A stretch of DNA of 64,000 bases, taken from positions 1,727,803 to 1,791,802 of the forward strand of contig NC_087380.1 in the NCBI RefSeq assembly GCF_963675165.1, read 5' to 3'. The notes below the pieces were generated by a model. That model worked only from the letters and a program-made list of their open reading frames with translations, was not told the origin of the DNA and searched no databases. Below, in pieces: positions 1 to 19,024 of this stretch; position 1 is the first letter of the stretch; each line of letters opens with the position of its first letter. Made by a program: the position numbers and the translations under genes. Origin of the DNA: Halichondria panicea. Its lineage: Eukaryota > Porifera > Demospongiae > Suberitida > Halichondriidae.

Positions 1-94
1 ATGCACTGTGGAAGGAATCGGTTCTCCATTGTATGAGAAAACATGATTTACCCACTGCACCATCTCCAACTATGACCACCTTCAGGTTTTGCAT
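1..94 (-). CDS. Small GTPase, Rho/Ras-like, first coding exon (partial at window edge)
   Basis: The minus strand starts with ATG at 94-92 and stays open to the window edge, giving 31 residues that begin MQNLKVVIVGDGAVGKSC. GDGAVGKS is the P-loop (G1, GxxxxGKS) of small GTPases, and the hydrophobic strand before it with LIQW after it fits the Rho/Cdc42/Rac or Ras beta1-P-loop-alpha1 unit. Such proteins are GTP-dependent membrane switches. The rest of the gene lies outside the window, so the subfamily cannot be fixed. The gene is divergent from the uridylyltransferase gene that starts at 903, leaving about 0.8 kb for both promoters. Confidence 0.75.
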   Translation of the reverse strand, partial: MQNLKVVIVGDGAVGKSCFLIQWRTDSFHSA

Positions 95-902
95 CTTCAA
101 GAAAGGAGGTTAAATAGTAGATCTACATGTGTATTTTAAACTATCATTCTAGTTGTAGTATAGTACAGTAGTATAGCTATTTCCTGCCAGAATGCGGAAA
201 TGTCTATTGTCAGTGCCAGCAGTGCAGAGCTTCAGGTTCAGTGCAGAGGACACAATAATTAGCTAATTATTGCGACCTTTTATTAATGACGGAACGATTC
301 GTCTTTTTATTCTTTGCGATAATTAGCTAATTATTGTGACATATAACGGAACGATTCGTCTTTTTATTCTTTATAACCTCTACATATTGGATAGACACAG
401 AACAGTACTGTATGAGTGACAGGCAATTCTTGCAGGCACAGAGCAAACTACAATATTTAAAGGGGTGCTAGAAGCATGAGACTGTTAGTGTCATTGATGT
501 TTTTCAGTGCTGCATCAGCCAAACAAAGACGACCTTTACCCCTAAATCAGCTGAAACAGTTTGTTCTAACGACGACCTTTCCCCTAATAATTTCCAATAT
601 TAAATTTTAGCATTTACGATCATTACCTAATCACATGGCCACCCAGAAGAAGAACTGAGAGCAGCTAGCTAGCTGGGAGAGAGTTGCTTTTTACACCTCA
701 TAAAGCTCTGTAAGTTAAAACAAGTCAATGGCAGTTTACATATTACACTACTAGACTTAGGCATATAATTATAAAGCTTGCAACGTCAATTTTCCTACTT
801 GCATGTGAGCTAGCCAGCTACTACCTATACACACACTATAAAGCCACAAATTAAAAGTTTGTTCCCCTGAAGGTATAAAGGATAGAAGCAGACAAGTCCA
901 TC
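95..902. promoter_or_regulatory. Divergent intergenic region between GTPase and TUT gene
   Basis: No convincing coding region is visible. It must hold the 5' ends and promoters of both flanking genes. It contains a tandemly repeated AT-rich block (about 253-372) and a weaker repeat of a GACGACCTTT word near 527 and 572. No promoter element was recognised with confidence. Confidence 0.4.
253..372. repeat. Imperfect tandem duplication, ~60 bp unit, two copies
   Basis: Two copies share AATTAGCTAATTATTG at the start and GGAACGATTCGTCTTTTTAT near the end (about 253-315 and 319-372). The AATTAGCTAATT core is palindromic. It lies in the divergent promoter region. Confidence 0.75.
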
Positions 903-9920
<9,018 letters not shown>

Positions 9921-10083
9921 ACATTAACTGACAAACACAATACGTAGAATAATAATAATGTTATGTGGTCATTATTATTTTGCACTCCTGTTATGACATT
10001 ATTTTATATTGTGCATTTTGTTCATTGTCATCGTGATAATTACAGCTGAAAGACTGTAAGTAAGTAAGTTGTATACCTTTGAC

Positions 10084-10089
10084 AATAAA
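10084..10089 (+). terminator. AATAAA polyadenylation signal of TUT gene
   Basis: A canonical AATAAA lies 164 bp after the stop codon, with an AT-rich flank. Confidence 0.5.
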
Positions 10090-10281
10090 GCAAAATTAAT
10101 GCTAACGATAATTAATTGGCAACAGAGACGTATATACGTATAATATACATGTATGATGATAAGAGGTGTAATGATAATTATATACGCATGGGCATACAAA
10201 CATGTACGTAAGGTATGTAAGGTACGTACGTGTTTCAGTCTTTAATTTTGGCTTAACTTCCCAACACAGTGAGAAGTCCCT

Positions 10282-10325
10282 GGGAACTCCCCTCCTCCCA
10301 GCTAGAGAAGTCCCTGGGGACTCCC
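10282..10325 (+). promoter_or_regulatory. Tandem kappaB-like sites upstream of tetraspanin copy 1
   Basis: GGGAACTCCC (10282-10291) and GGGGACTCCC (10316-10325) both fit the NF-kappaB consensus GGGRNNYYCC. They sit in two direct copies of AAGTCCCTGGG(A/G)ACTCCCCT about 105-150 bp before the ATG. The same paired block is kept before copies 2 and 4, although there the second site has decayed to GGGAACATCC. Binding is inferred from consensus only. Confidence 0.45.
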
Positions 10326-10429
10326 CTACTTTAGAGATGCAGCCATAATAATATTGATTTGTATACTCTATATTATACCATAATTGCAATGCAAAAACAG
10401 AACAGACCAGAATAGGCAAACTAACCATT

Positions 10430-11483
10430 ATGCAACCAGAAGATCAGTCTGTACCACTGTTGACCGAAGTCAAAGGTACCCGTCTGCAAATATATGTATA
10501 CCATATAATTATTATCGTTTACAGTATATTGTTAATATTCCTGCTGCATGTTATTGCATATAGATCTAATTGCATGCATATACACAATCATATTATTCCG
10601 TGCAGCTGGTGCCCGTGTGGCATATTGCTGGTGGGGATGCTGTGTCTTCACTGTTTTAACAGTAGTCGTCTTATCAGGCATTCCAATGTTTATAGGATCT
10701 GCTTTATTATGGAGCAAGATAACTCCAGAGTACTTTGAGATTGCTGGAAGTTACGATGAAGTGATTTGTATCGGTTGTGTAGTTGTTTTTACACTTGCTA
10801 TATCTGTCTTGCTAGTTGTAGATGTGATATTGATTTTTACTATTCCAATATGCTGCAAATTTGGAGATAAGCCGAGCCACACTGGAGCTGCTTTTGTCTG
10901 TTTTTGCGTCCTTTTATTGGCTATAGGATTTATTCTCATTGTCTCAGAGCCAGTTTGGTTTGCAAAAAATATGAATATTGTTACTAACTATGAAGAAAGT
11001 AGTAAGCTTACATTCAAGAAACAGATGCACAACGTGACTATTCAATTGATTTGGGACAAGTATCAAGCAAAATTCAAATGCTGTGGGTATCGAGGATACA
11101 AAGATTATGAAGGTCTATTTTTGAATTTTTCTGTTCCTGTATCTTGTTGCAACACTACAACACTACCTTCACCATTCGAATGTGTAATTGCTGTCAAAAA
11201 TGTAACTGAGCGAGAGATAAACTTGTCCAATATTTACACTGATGGTTGCCCTGCTAAAATTGTTCACCTACTAAATTTGGATTCCTCTACAGTACGCAAC
11301 ATTAATATAGCCTCTGCAGTGTTTTCTGGTTTCTTCTTCCTCGCCGCTATAGTGATGATCCTTCTTACGTTTTGTCTCACTGCTAGGAATAAAGAGGATG
11401 CGACTGCAATTGGAACTGGATTACTGGCCGGTGTGGCGTGTGTTGGGATTTTTTGTGCAGCACTTGCAAAAGCTAATCATTAG
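10430..11483 (+). CDS. Tetraspanin-like protein, copy 1 (intact)
   Basis: Two exons: 10430-10475 (MQPEDQSVPLLTEVK...) and 10606-11483, joined in phase 1; about 307 residues. Membrane segments: TM1 (CVFTVLTVVVLSGIPMF), TM2 (VVVFTLAISVLLVVDVI), TM3 (FVCFCVLLLAIGFILIV), then a large extracellular loop with the tetraspanin signature CCG (KFKCCGYRGYKDY), a second CC (PVSCCNTTT) and a further Cys (TDGCPAK), then TM4 (FSGFFFLAAIVMILLTF). Several N-x-S/T glycosylation sites lie in the loop. An extra hydrophobic stretch follows TM4. Tetraspanins organise membrane receptors into microdomains. It lies tail-to-tail with the type I receptor at 11.7-15.8 kb. Copies 2-4 are at 17.6, 46.3 and 53.4 kb. A conserved polyadenylation signal lies at 11580. 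Confidence 0.85.
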
Positions 11484-11675
11484 ATGCATGTAAGCATTCG
11501 ATCTGAACTTCACAATTATTCTGAACTATGCACGTAGTGTTGTCTTTAATTATATTTTGTTTATGCCACATTTACAATTAATAAAACAAGAAATCCAGAT
11601 CAGTCTATATGTATACACAACACTGAAAAAAAAAAATACAATTAAAGCATGCATATGCATGCATGTTGTGCATGT

Positions 11676-14600
11676 CTACTTGTTCTCTGTGTTGAAGTCA
11701 GTGGGTGCATAAGCTACACAGGCAGTGAGCTGGTAGTCTGCAGGAGGGTCCATCACCTCATAAGCAGCCTCCTCCTCCAGTTCGCTCAACTCCTCGTAAT
11801 CATGGGAGGGGAGATGACTCATCACCACTGGGGGTAGTCTGCAGGAAATAGTCCAGTAGCTATATACAATTGACAATGCAATAATAGTTAGAATAAACGT
11901 CATGAGCCCTCTAAAACCATATGTATACACAGCTAATATAACTTCTTCATTTACAGACCAGATGCATGCATGCACACTAATACTCACTCTGTTGCTTGAC
12001 TGCCTGTCCTTTCATCACTCATGTCCTTGGATCCAGACCTCCGTTGTCTCAGTAACAACAGTACAAACATTACAATCAGTGTTAGCACAGCAATGGCCAA
12101 GACTCCAGCAACCACCCCACCAGCCACTGCACCAACATTGGCCACTACACTCTCTGTGAGTGAGGTAGTAGAAGAGGTTGAAGTTGGAGTAGCCACCTGT
12201 GTCCGATTAGTGATATCCTCAGGGCACTCTGGACTATTGAGGTTAGCAATGACAACCGGACAACTGTTAGTCACACTGAGGCCTGCTCTCTGCACCACAA
12301 CGATTGGATGATTCTCAATCCATTGTTCCATTAGCCTAGCCAGTTGTATGGTAGATACACTCTCTGATCCAGTGAGCACAGCTCTGTAGGTCACATGACT
12401 AGGGGAGTCATCGAAACAAATAATAAAGGGATTCAAAACGAGGGAAGAGTTAAATCCACAGGCACACTGGCTTTCAATGCCTTGTGTTAGACTATTGGTG
12501 ATGTCATCTGTTTTCATACCAGCGTCTTGTTCAGTGTATACTCTGCAGTTTGTTATTCCCTCTAGACGAATTTGAATATGCATACCTGCATGTGAAGTGG
12601 TTGAAGAAAAATGCTAAATTGCAAAATACCATGCATGGGATGAGATATTATATTGAAATTGAATCAACACATGCTTTATATATAAACACTTACTCATGAA
12701 CTCAATGGTGTAGTGAGCAGCTACAGTGTGTTCCCCCTCAAGCTGACTGGAGGTGAGGATGACCTGACAGCTGTACTGACCAGCGTCTGACAAGTAGAGA
12801 CTGTCAAAGTTGAGGGTTGCTGTGCTGGGCATGAGTGACCCTCCCTCCCTCGTCCACTGGTAGGAGAGGGTGGGTTGTAGAGAGGCCCCTCCAGTCAGGG
12901 AACAAGTGAGGGAGAAACTCTGACCAGCCATTGGAATACCACTGGGGCTGATCACCACTTGTATGGCTGGAAGAAGAAAGGTGTAACCAAAACAATCAAT
13001 TAACTTTCACTATGACAGAATAAACAAAGCTACTAGATCCATAGCTGCATGTAGTAACTGTTATCAACATGAACTAACTCACCTAAACAGGTTGGAGCGC
13101 CTGGACTCCAGTTTCCATTAGCCTCACATGTTCTTGTATTTGACCCAACTAAGATGTGCCCTCCATCACAGCTGTAAGTAGCTGTATTCCCAAAAGTGAC
13201 TCCAGAGGATGTGTCCACTGCTCCATTACTTATAGACAGGGAGCCGCAGCTGATAACTAATGAACCAATGCATAATTAATTGTGACACATGCACAAATCC
13301 CACTACTTTACTGTATAACCGCTATGCCATGCAATATCTGGATACTGGCACAGTTGGTGAACTGTTTCATATGCTGCCGATATGGCAGATATTGGCACAC
13401 TGTTTCCTTTGATCTCAGAGGTCAAAATGTAACAAGTACAGTAACTCATACTTACCACCACTAAAAATCTAAAAATAAGCAATTGATATAACGTACTGTA
13501 AAGCTTTATGTATACAACTCACTTTGACAAGTGATGACACCTCCACTCCACATTCTGTCAGACTGACACACCCGATCAGGTCCATTGGATGGTTGGTAAC
13601 CAGTAACAGCACAGCTGTGTGTAGACACGGCTCCCACTAACCTGGGTGAGGAGATTGGATTGTAGCTGATGGTTCCATTGTTTAGTACAGTGAGGTCATC
13701 ACAGGTGGCTGTAAAGAAATACACAATAATTATCACGTATGTATGGTGTAACAGTGAACCAAACAACAGACCTGTACAAGTAGGAGTCGTGCTATTACTC
13801 CATCCACTGGTAGTACATGTCCTCACTGCTGTCCCACTGAATAGGTAGCCAGCTGTGCAACTGTAGCTAGCCGTGGAGGTTGTTACTCGGGGGATAATGG
13901 AGTCACTGTATTGAATGACTCCATTTGTTGGATTAGGGAGAGTTGGGCAAATTACTGTGTATAAGAGAGAAAGACGTACACAATACAAAGAGTTGTGACA
14001 ATCTCACATTCACAACTTGGTGTGGTACCACTCCACAGTCCATTGGTATGACAGCTCCGAGTAATTATGGTGTCACTAGCGGTACCATCAATCCTGTAAC
14101 CATTGACACAGGTGTAGGTGGCCACAGTGTCAGGTGGTCTGAGGTTACTAGTTCCACCATTGTACGATATGTCTGAATTAGCTTGATTGCCGAGGTCAAA
14201 ACAAGTCACTACAAGGAATGATAATAATTAAGTATGAATGATAAAGCTACTCACATAGACAGGTTGGTGTACTGCCGCTCCACACTCCATTAGCTTGACA
14301 AGTCCGACTAGTATCACCAATGAGTAGGTATCTAGAGTTACATGTGTAGGTAGCAGTCATCATGAAGGTGGTTCCAGAGGATGTACTCACTGCTCCATTG
14401 GATGGGTCAGGGAGATCATTGCAGTCAACAGCTACACGTGTGAAAAACAGAAAGTCAACACACTGTGATATCACCGATACTCACGTTCACAGGTGGGTTG
14501 AGAAGGACTCCAAGATCCAGTAGCCTGACAGGTTCTAAAGATAGTACCACTAATCATGTACCCATTGATACAGGTGTAAGTGGCCACTTGACTAAAGGTG

Positions 14601-15776
14601 GTTCCAGAGGATGTGCTCACTGCTCCATTGGAGGGATGGCCTAGGGAACCACAGTCAACAGCTGGGGAAACCAAACACATACAATCACCTGTATAGACCA
14701 CCATTATTTTGCTAACTCACGTGGACAAGTTTCTATCTCTCCTGACCACAGACCAGTAGCTTGACATGTTCTAGCACTACCACTATTACCAGTGAGGACG
14801 TAGCCAGTATCACAGCTGTATGTAGCAACAGTGAGGTAGTCCCGACTAGTGGTGGACAAGGCTCCATTGGTAGGGGAGGTTAGGACAGGGCAGGTGACGA
14901 CTGTGTTGGGAAAAGTAAACACACACTAACTATACTTATACTAGTTCTAGTCTTACTTGTACAAATGACTGTAGGTGGTGTTGGAGACCAGGTACCAGCA
15001 CTAGTACCATCACTCGTACAAGTTATCGGAGTAGCTCCACTGATGGTGTACCCAGTGACACAGCTGTAGGTGGCCATGTTGGTGGTTGGGTTGTATGAGA
15101 TACTTCCATTAGTGAGGGGAGGCAGTGTGGGGCAGGGAGCTGTGCATATCCATGGGAGGGGTACACAACACATTAAAAGAAAAAGAACGAAAACCAATAA
15201 TTTAATATGAGTGAGCTTGACAACTGCATGCTACCAATTAAGGGCGTATACGCCCTTGATGCTACCAATGGCTACAATTCACTCAAACCACTCACTGAAG
15301 GTGACACATCTCCTTTCATTGGTGGTAGTCCTCACACAGCAGTGTTCTCCATCAGGACTGAAGTGTGTGGGTCCACGAAACAGAATAATGCCAAGACCAC
15401 TACCTTCTAAGGTGACCAGTTCGGCCCCAACCGGACGCCCTGCACGTCTTCCCACTGCAGTCCCATCAGGAAACTGCCACTCAACGTTATTAATATCTGA
15501 GGTGGTGCACAACCAGGGAGTTGGTGGAACAACGAAATCAGATCCTGACCCAATATCGGAGAACGAGATGATATCTCCAGTGTGGTCAGTGTGAATGTGC
15601 TCACCGAATGATCTCAGTCGAACTGTATATGCCATTAATACAATGATTTCCTATCTGGACTAGTTTACAGTTTACAGATTAGTTGCCCTTGTATATAATT
15701 ATCAACTCACTCAAAGTCTGTCCATACACAAGAGAACACTTCCCAGCAGACAGCAGATAAATATTACTGTAGCCAT
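11676..15776 (-). CDS. Type I receptor A: Ig-like N-domain, 8 CCP, Ig, juxtamembrane domain, TM, ITAM-like tail
   Basis: Minus strand, 5' to 3': signal exon (ATG 15776-15774, MATVIFICCLLGSVLL); Ig-like N-domain 15622-15296 (WLC...W...SPDGEHCC); CCP exons at about 15141-14957, 14900-14724, 14661-14485, 14431-14256, 14210-14006, 13955-13772, 13709-13524, 13255-13083, each with four Cys, a G-x-W/W-S motif and phase-1 ends; Ig 12966-12698 (LTCSLTG...YQWTREGG...DAGQYSCQ); juxtamembrane domain plus TM 12586-~12000 (GGVVAGVLAIAVLTLIVMFVLLLL, then RQRRSG); tail exon to stop 11676. The tail has HDYEEL, AAYEVMDPP (YxxM, the PI3K p85 SH2 motif), DYQL and AYAP. CCP domains bind complement-like or adhesion ligands. 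Odd: the usual donor of the signal exon is out of frame by one base; an upstream GTATGG donor would keep the frame. Exon limits are approximate. Confidence 0.8.
15240..15258. repeat. Perfect palindrome AAGGGCGTATACGCCCTT in receptor intron
   Basis: An 18 bp palindrome is flanked on both sides by the direct repeat ATGCTACCAAT. It is conserved in the paralogue near 50994-51012. Function unknown. Confidence 0.7.
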
Positions 15777-15891
15777 TCTCCAGTCTACTATAACCACATG
15801 GAGTATATGCAGAGAACTAACTTACATAAGATGCCCTATACAAGGACACAGTACATTAGTGATATCTCTAATCAATTAATACTTTCACACC

Positions 15892-15982
15892 TTACAGATG
15901 TTGTGGCTGCAGGTGGTAGTGGTAGACCATCTCCTGACACATGATGCAGTTGAATCCTGGATAAAACTCAGCAGACCAGCCT
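15892..15982 (-). pseudogene. UHRF1-like RING first-half exon, degenerate copy
   Basis: Minus strand matches the RING exon at 30222-30115 ([15 protein letters not shown], then TTCSHNICK) but has two small deletions that break the frame. It stands alone upstream of receptor A, with no second RING exon nearby. It is a passenger fragment of duplication. Confidence 0.65.
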
Positions 15983-16094
15983 GTGGGAAATAATACATTA
16001 AAATTTACATGTTGTATCTACAGTACAATACAATCTGTTTCAACCAAAATTCCATGGATCTAATTTCAACGATTTTATTATTGTCATTCTCATT

Positions 16095-16375
16095 TTGTTG
16101 TCCAAGTAAAGACTGAAAACTGAACTATTTATAATTACCTGGGACTCTGCCTTGAACTACAAAACAGTATGTAAACAATATGACTTTACTTGCAATCTCT
16201 TTATTACAGTTGACTGTCCCTGATTTCCCTAATTTAAAGTGTTGGTATCGATATCGACACGAAGCTCTCCCCCGTAAGTCCTTCACCTTCATACAACATC
16301 GACATTCTCATTTACAGGTCGTCCAAGTAAAGACTGAAAACTGAACTATATTTTACCTGGGACTCTGCCTTGCTG
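16095..16375 (+). repeat. Duplicated ~60 bp block, two copies 210 bp apart
   Basis: GTCCAAGTAAAGACTGAAAA followed by CTGGGACTCTGCCTTG occurs at about 16100-16155 and again at 16322-16372. The pair is conserved in the large duplicate near 51860 and 52078. No coding potential. Confidence 0.75.
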
Positions 16376-16496
16376 AAAGTGTAAGAGACTTTTCTTTCAA
16401 TTTTGAGAGATAAAAGTTAATTACCAACAATCAATGTGAATTTCTCATACGCTGTGCTTGTAATGTGTTTTTATTTATGGATGTCTTGCTTTGGTA

Positions 16497-17203
16497 GGAT
16501 GTTGTGATGGATGGTATAGGGCTCTGGTGGGCGACTGTAAGGCTCCCAAATTCCTCCTCTGTCACTTTTGCAATCTACAAGGGCACAGGCAGGCACAATG
16601 TCCAGGTGGGTGTGTTGTCGTAGTGATCATACACATTGCCACAATATTTTATATGTACTGGCTCACTGTTTGTGTAGCTGTTACATGCAGTCATACTGTC
16701 TTTCTCTCCTCTTACAGGGAAAGCTGAGGCAAGACGTCCCCAGCCAAAGCATCGGCACAGGAGAGCCCCTCCCTCTCACCAGGGCCACCCACCACCTCCC
16801 CAGGCTTACACCTACCCTAGCAGGGGGTACCCTACACAGCACCACCCTTACTGCCACTCCCTCACCCAATACCTGAGCCATATCCGAGTCCTGGTTAGCC
16901 AATGGGAATGCAGTGACCTCCTCATCAGCCAATGAGAATGCAGAAACCTCGTCAGCCAATGGGAATGCAGCAACCTCGTGGTCAGCCAATCGGAATGCAG
17001 CAAGGTTACCCACCCCAGCAGTATCAGCACATGTACTCCCCACGGAGTTCTGGAAACTACATGGGACCTCCGATGTCCCTGCCACGCCCACTTCCCTGAT
17101 GTACCCCTCACCCGTAAACACCACACCAACTTATGTTGGAGCACCCCCTGCAAGTCAGGGTATTCCCCCAGGAAGTCAGCACTACCACGGTTCAAGCAAG
17201 TGA
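16497..17203 (+). pseudogene. Duplicated 3' end of the TUT4/7-like gene, copy 2
   Basis: Only the last intron end and the last two exons of the TUT gene are present. Homology begins about 16422, inside the intron before exon 27. The knuckle CHFCNLQGHRQAQC is still readable, but a 2-base insertion just before it shifts the frame relative to the exon start, and the Pro/Gln tail carries further changes. No upstream coding part exists nearby, so this is a promoterless gene fragment carried with tetraspanin copy 2. Confidence 0.85.
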
Positions 17204-17487
17204 ATATTAACTGACCAATACATAATAATGTTATGTGGTCATTATTTTGTTTCTATGAATATTCATGCACTCCTGCTATTAGTTTTGACATTATTTTATA
17301 TATTATAATTATTGTGCATTTTGACTTTAATAATTGTCATCATGTTGTTACAGTAAGCAAATGCTAACCATAATTGGCAACAGAGAATAAACATTACGTC
17401 TGATACATAAAGTGTAATACATGTACATGTCACGATGTGTTTGTTCCTTTAATTCTGACTGGCTTCCTTACCTAGCGAGAAGTCCCT

Positions 17488-17531
17488 GGGAACTTCCCTC
17501 CTCCCAGCTAGAAAAGTCCCTGGGAACATCC
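17488..17531 (+). promoter_or_regulatory. kappaB-like block before tetraspanin copy 2
   Basis: GGGAACTTCC (17488-17497) fits the kappaB consensus. The partner GGGAACATCC (17522-17531) does not fit fully. Orthologous to the block at 10282. Confidence 0.4.
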
Positions 17532-17632
17532 TACTTTAGAGCAGCAGCCATAATAAATTATTTATTTGTATAATACCACAGAACAGATCTAAACAGCTAA
17601 AATATTAATTATAGAAAAGCAAACTAACAATT

Positions 17633-18651
17633 ATGCAACTACAAGATCAGTCTATACCACTGTTGGTGGATTTAAAAGGTACACTCGTCTGCAAAATGTA
17701 TCTGCATGTATACATGTAATAGTTTACATGCAGTTACTGTATTCACATGCTGCATGCATGTTTATCATTATTCCGTGCAGCTGGTGCCCGTGTGGGATTT
17801 TGCTGGTGGGGATGCTGTGCCTTCACTGTTCTAGCGGTGGTCGTGTTGTCATGCATTCCAATGCTCGTAGGATCTGCCTTATTGTGGAGCAAAATAACTC
17901 CAGAGTTCTTTGAGATTGCTAGAAGTTACAATGACGTGGTTTGTATCGGTTGTGTGAGTGTATTTACGATCATCGTAGCTGTCTTACTAGTTGTAAGTAC
18001 GATAATGATTTTTGTTATTCCGGTAGTGTGCATTCTTGGAGAAAGGCCAAGTCATCCTGGAGCCGCTTTTGCCTGTTTTTGTGTTGTTTTATTGACTGCG
18101 GGGATTATTCTCACTGTCTCAGGACCAGTTTGGTTTGCATCAAATATGAATATTGTGGAAAACTACAAAGAAAGCAGTCGATACACATTCCAGAAACAGA
18201 TTTTAAACATGACTACTAAATTGACCTGGGACAAGTATCAAGCAAAATTCAAATGCTGTGGCTATCGAGGATACAAAGTCTATTTTGGAACAAATCCGTC
18301 TCTGTATCTTGTTGCAACACTACAACACTACCTTCACCGCTTGATTGTTTGAGTGCTGTCAAAAATGTAACTGAGCGAGAGATAAACTCATCCAATATTT
18401 ACACTGATGGTTGCCCCGCGACAATTGTTCACCTACTAAATTTGAACTCTTCTTCGGTGGTCAAAATTGGTATAGCTTCTTCGGTGTTTTCCGGTTTCTT
18501 CTTTATTGCCCCTCTAGTGATGATTCTGCTCACGTTTGCGCTCACTGCTAAGGATGAAGATGATGCGATTACAATAGGAACTGGGTTACTGATTGGTGTG
18601 GCTTGTATTTTGAGTGTGTGTTATGTATTGGGTAAAGGAGGCAGTGACTAA
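17633..18651 (+). pseudogene. Tetraspanin-like, copy 2 (frameshifted in large loop)
   Basis: Exons 17633-17678 and 17781-18651 match copy 1 and, more closely, copy 4. Right after the CCG motif (KFKCCGYRGYK) ten bases (ATTATGAAGG in copy 4) are missing at about 18279, so the frame shifts and stops about 70 bases later (18352). The downstream loop and TM4 remain open in another frame (18253-18651). It could give a three-TM truncated product with a novel C-terminus, but most likely is a young pseudogene. Confidence 0.8.
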
Positions 18652-19024
18652 GAATGAATTGGTTCTTCTTATATAACTCAGTAGATCTATACGTGTTAGC
18701 AGTTATTTTTGCTGATTGTTATTTCACTATAATACATCATCACTACTAAATCCCCATGCAATGGAGAACGAGTGTGCCCTATAGAGGTTCCCCATAAAAC
18801 CTTAGGAAAACAACATGAATGCTAGAGTATATGTATGCACATGCTTTTTTTTATCCTTGCCTGTCATATATAATTCTCATTATGAATTATGAATAATAAT
18901 AATTCATGTATACATAATGTTAACTACAGATTCATACAATTGACAAACAGTCTGTGTTGTTATAGTGTCTACTTGTTCTCTGTGTTGAAGTTATAGTGGG
19001 TGCATAAGCCACACAGGCTGTGAG

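Noticed and set aside
10102..10428. Minus-strand reading frame of 108 codons
   Set aside because: It overlaps the TUT 3' region and tetraspanin promoter, shows no family features and is low-complexity Tyr/Leu-rich.
15207..15594. Plus-strand frames across receptor A
   Set aside because: They are antisense shadows of the Ig-like N-domain exon; the same is true of plus-strand frames over other CCP exons.
18253..18651. Independent small membrane protein
   Set aside because: It is the frameshifted second half of tetraspanin copy 2, not a separate gene.
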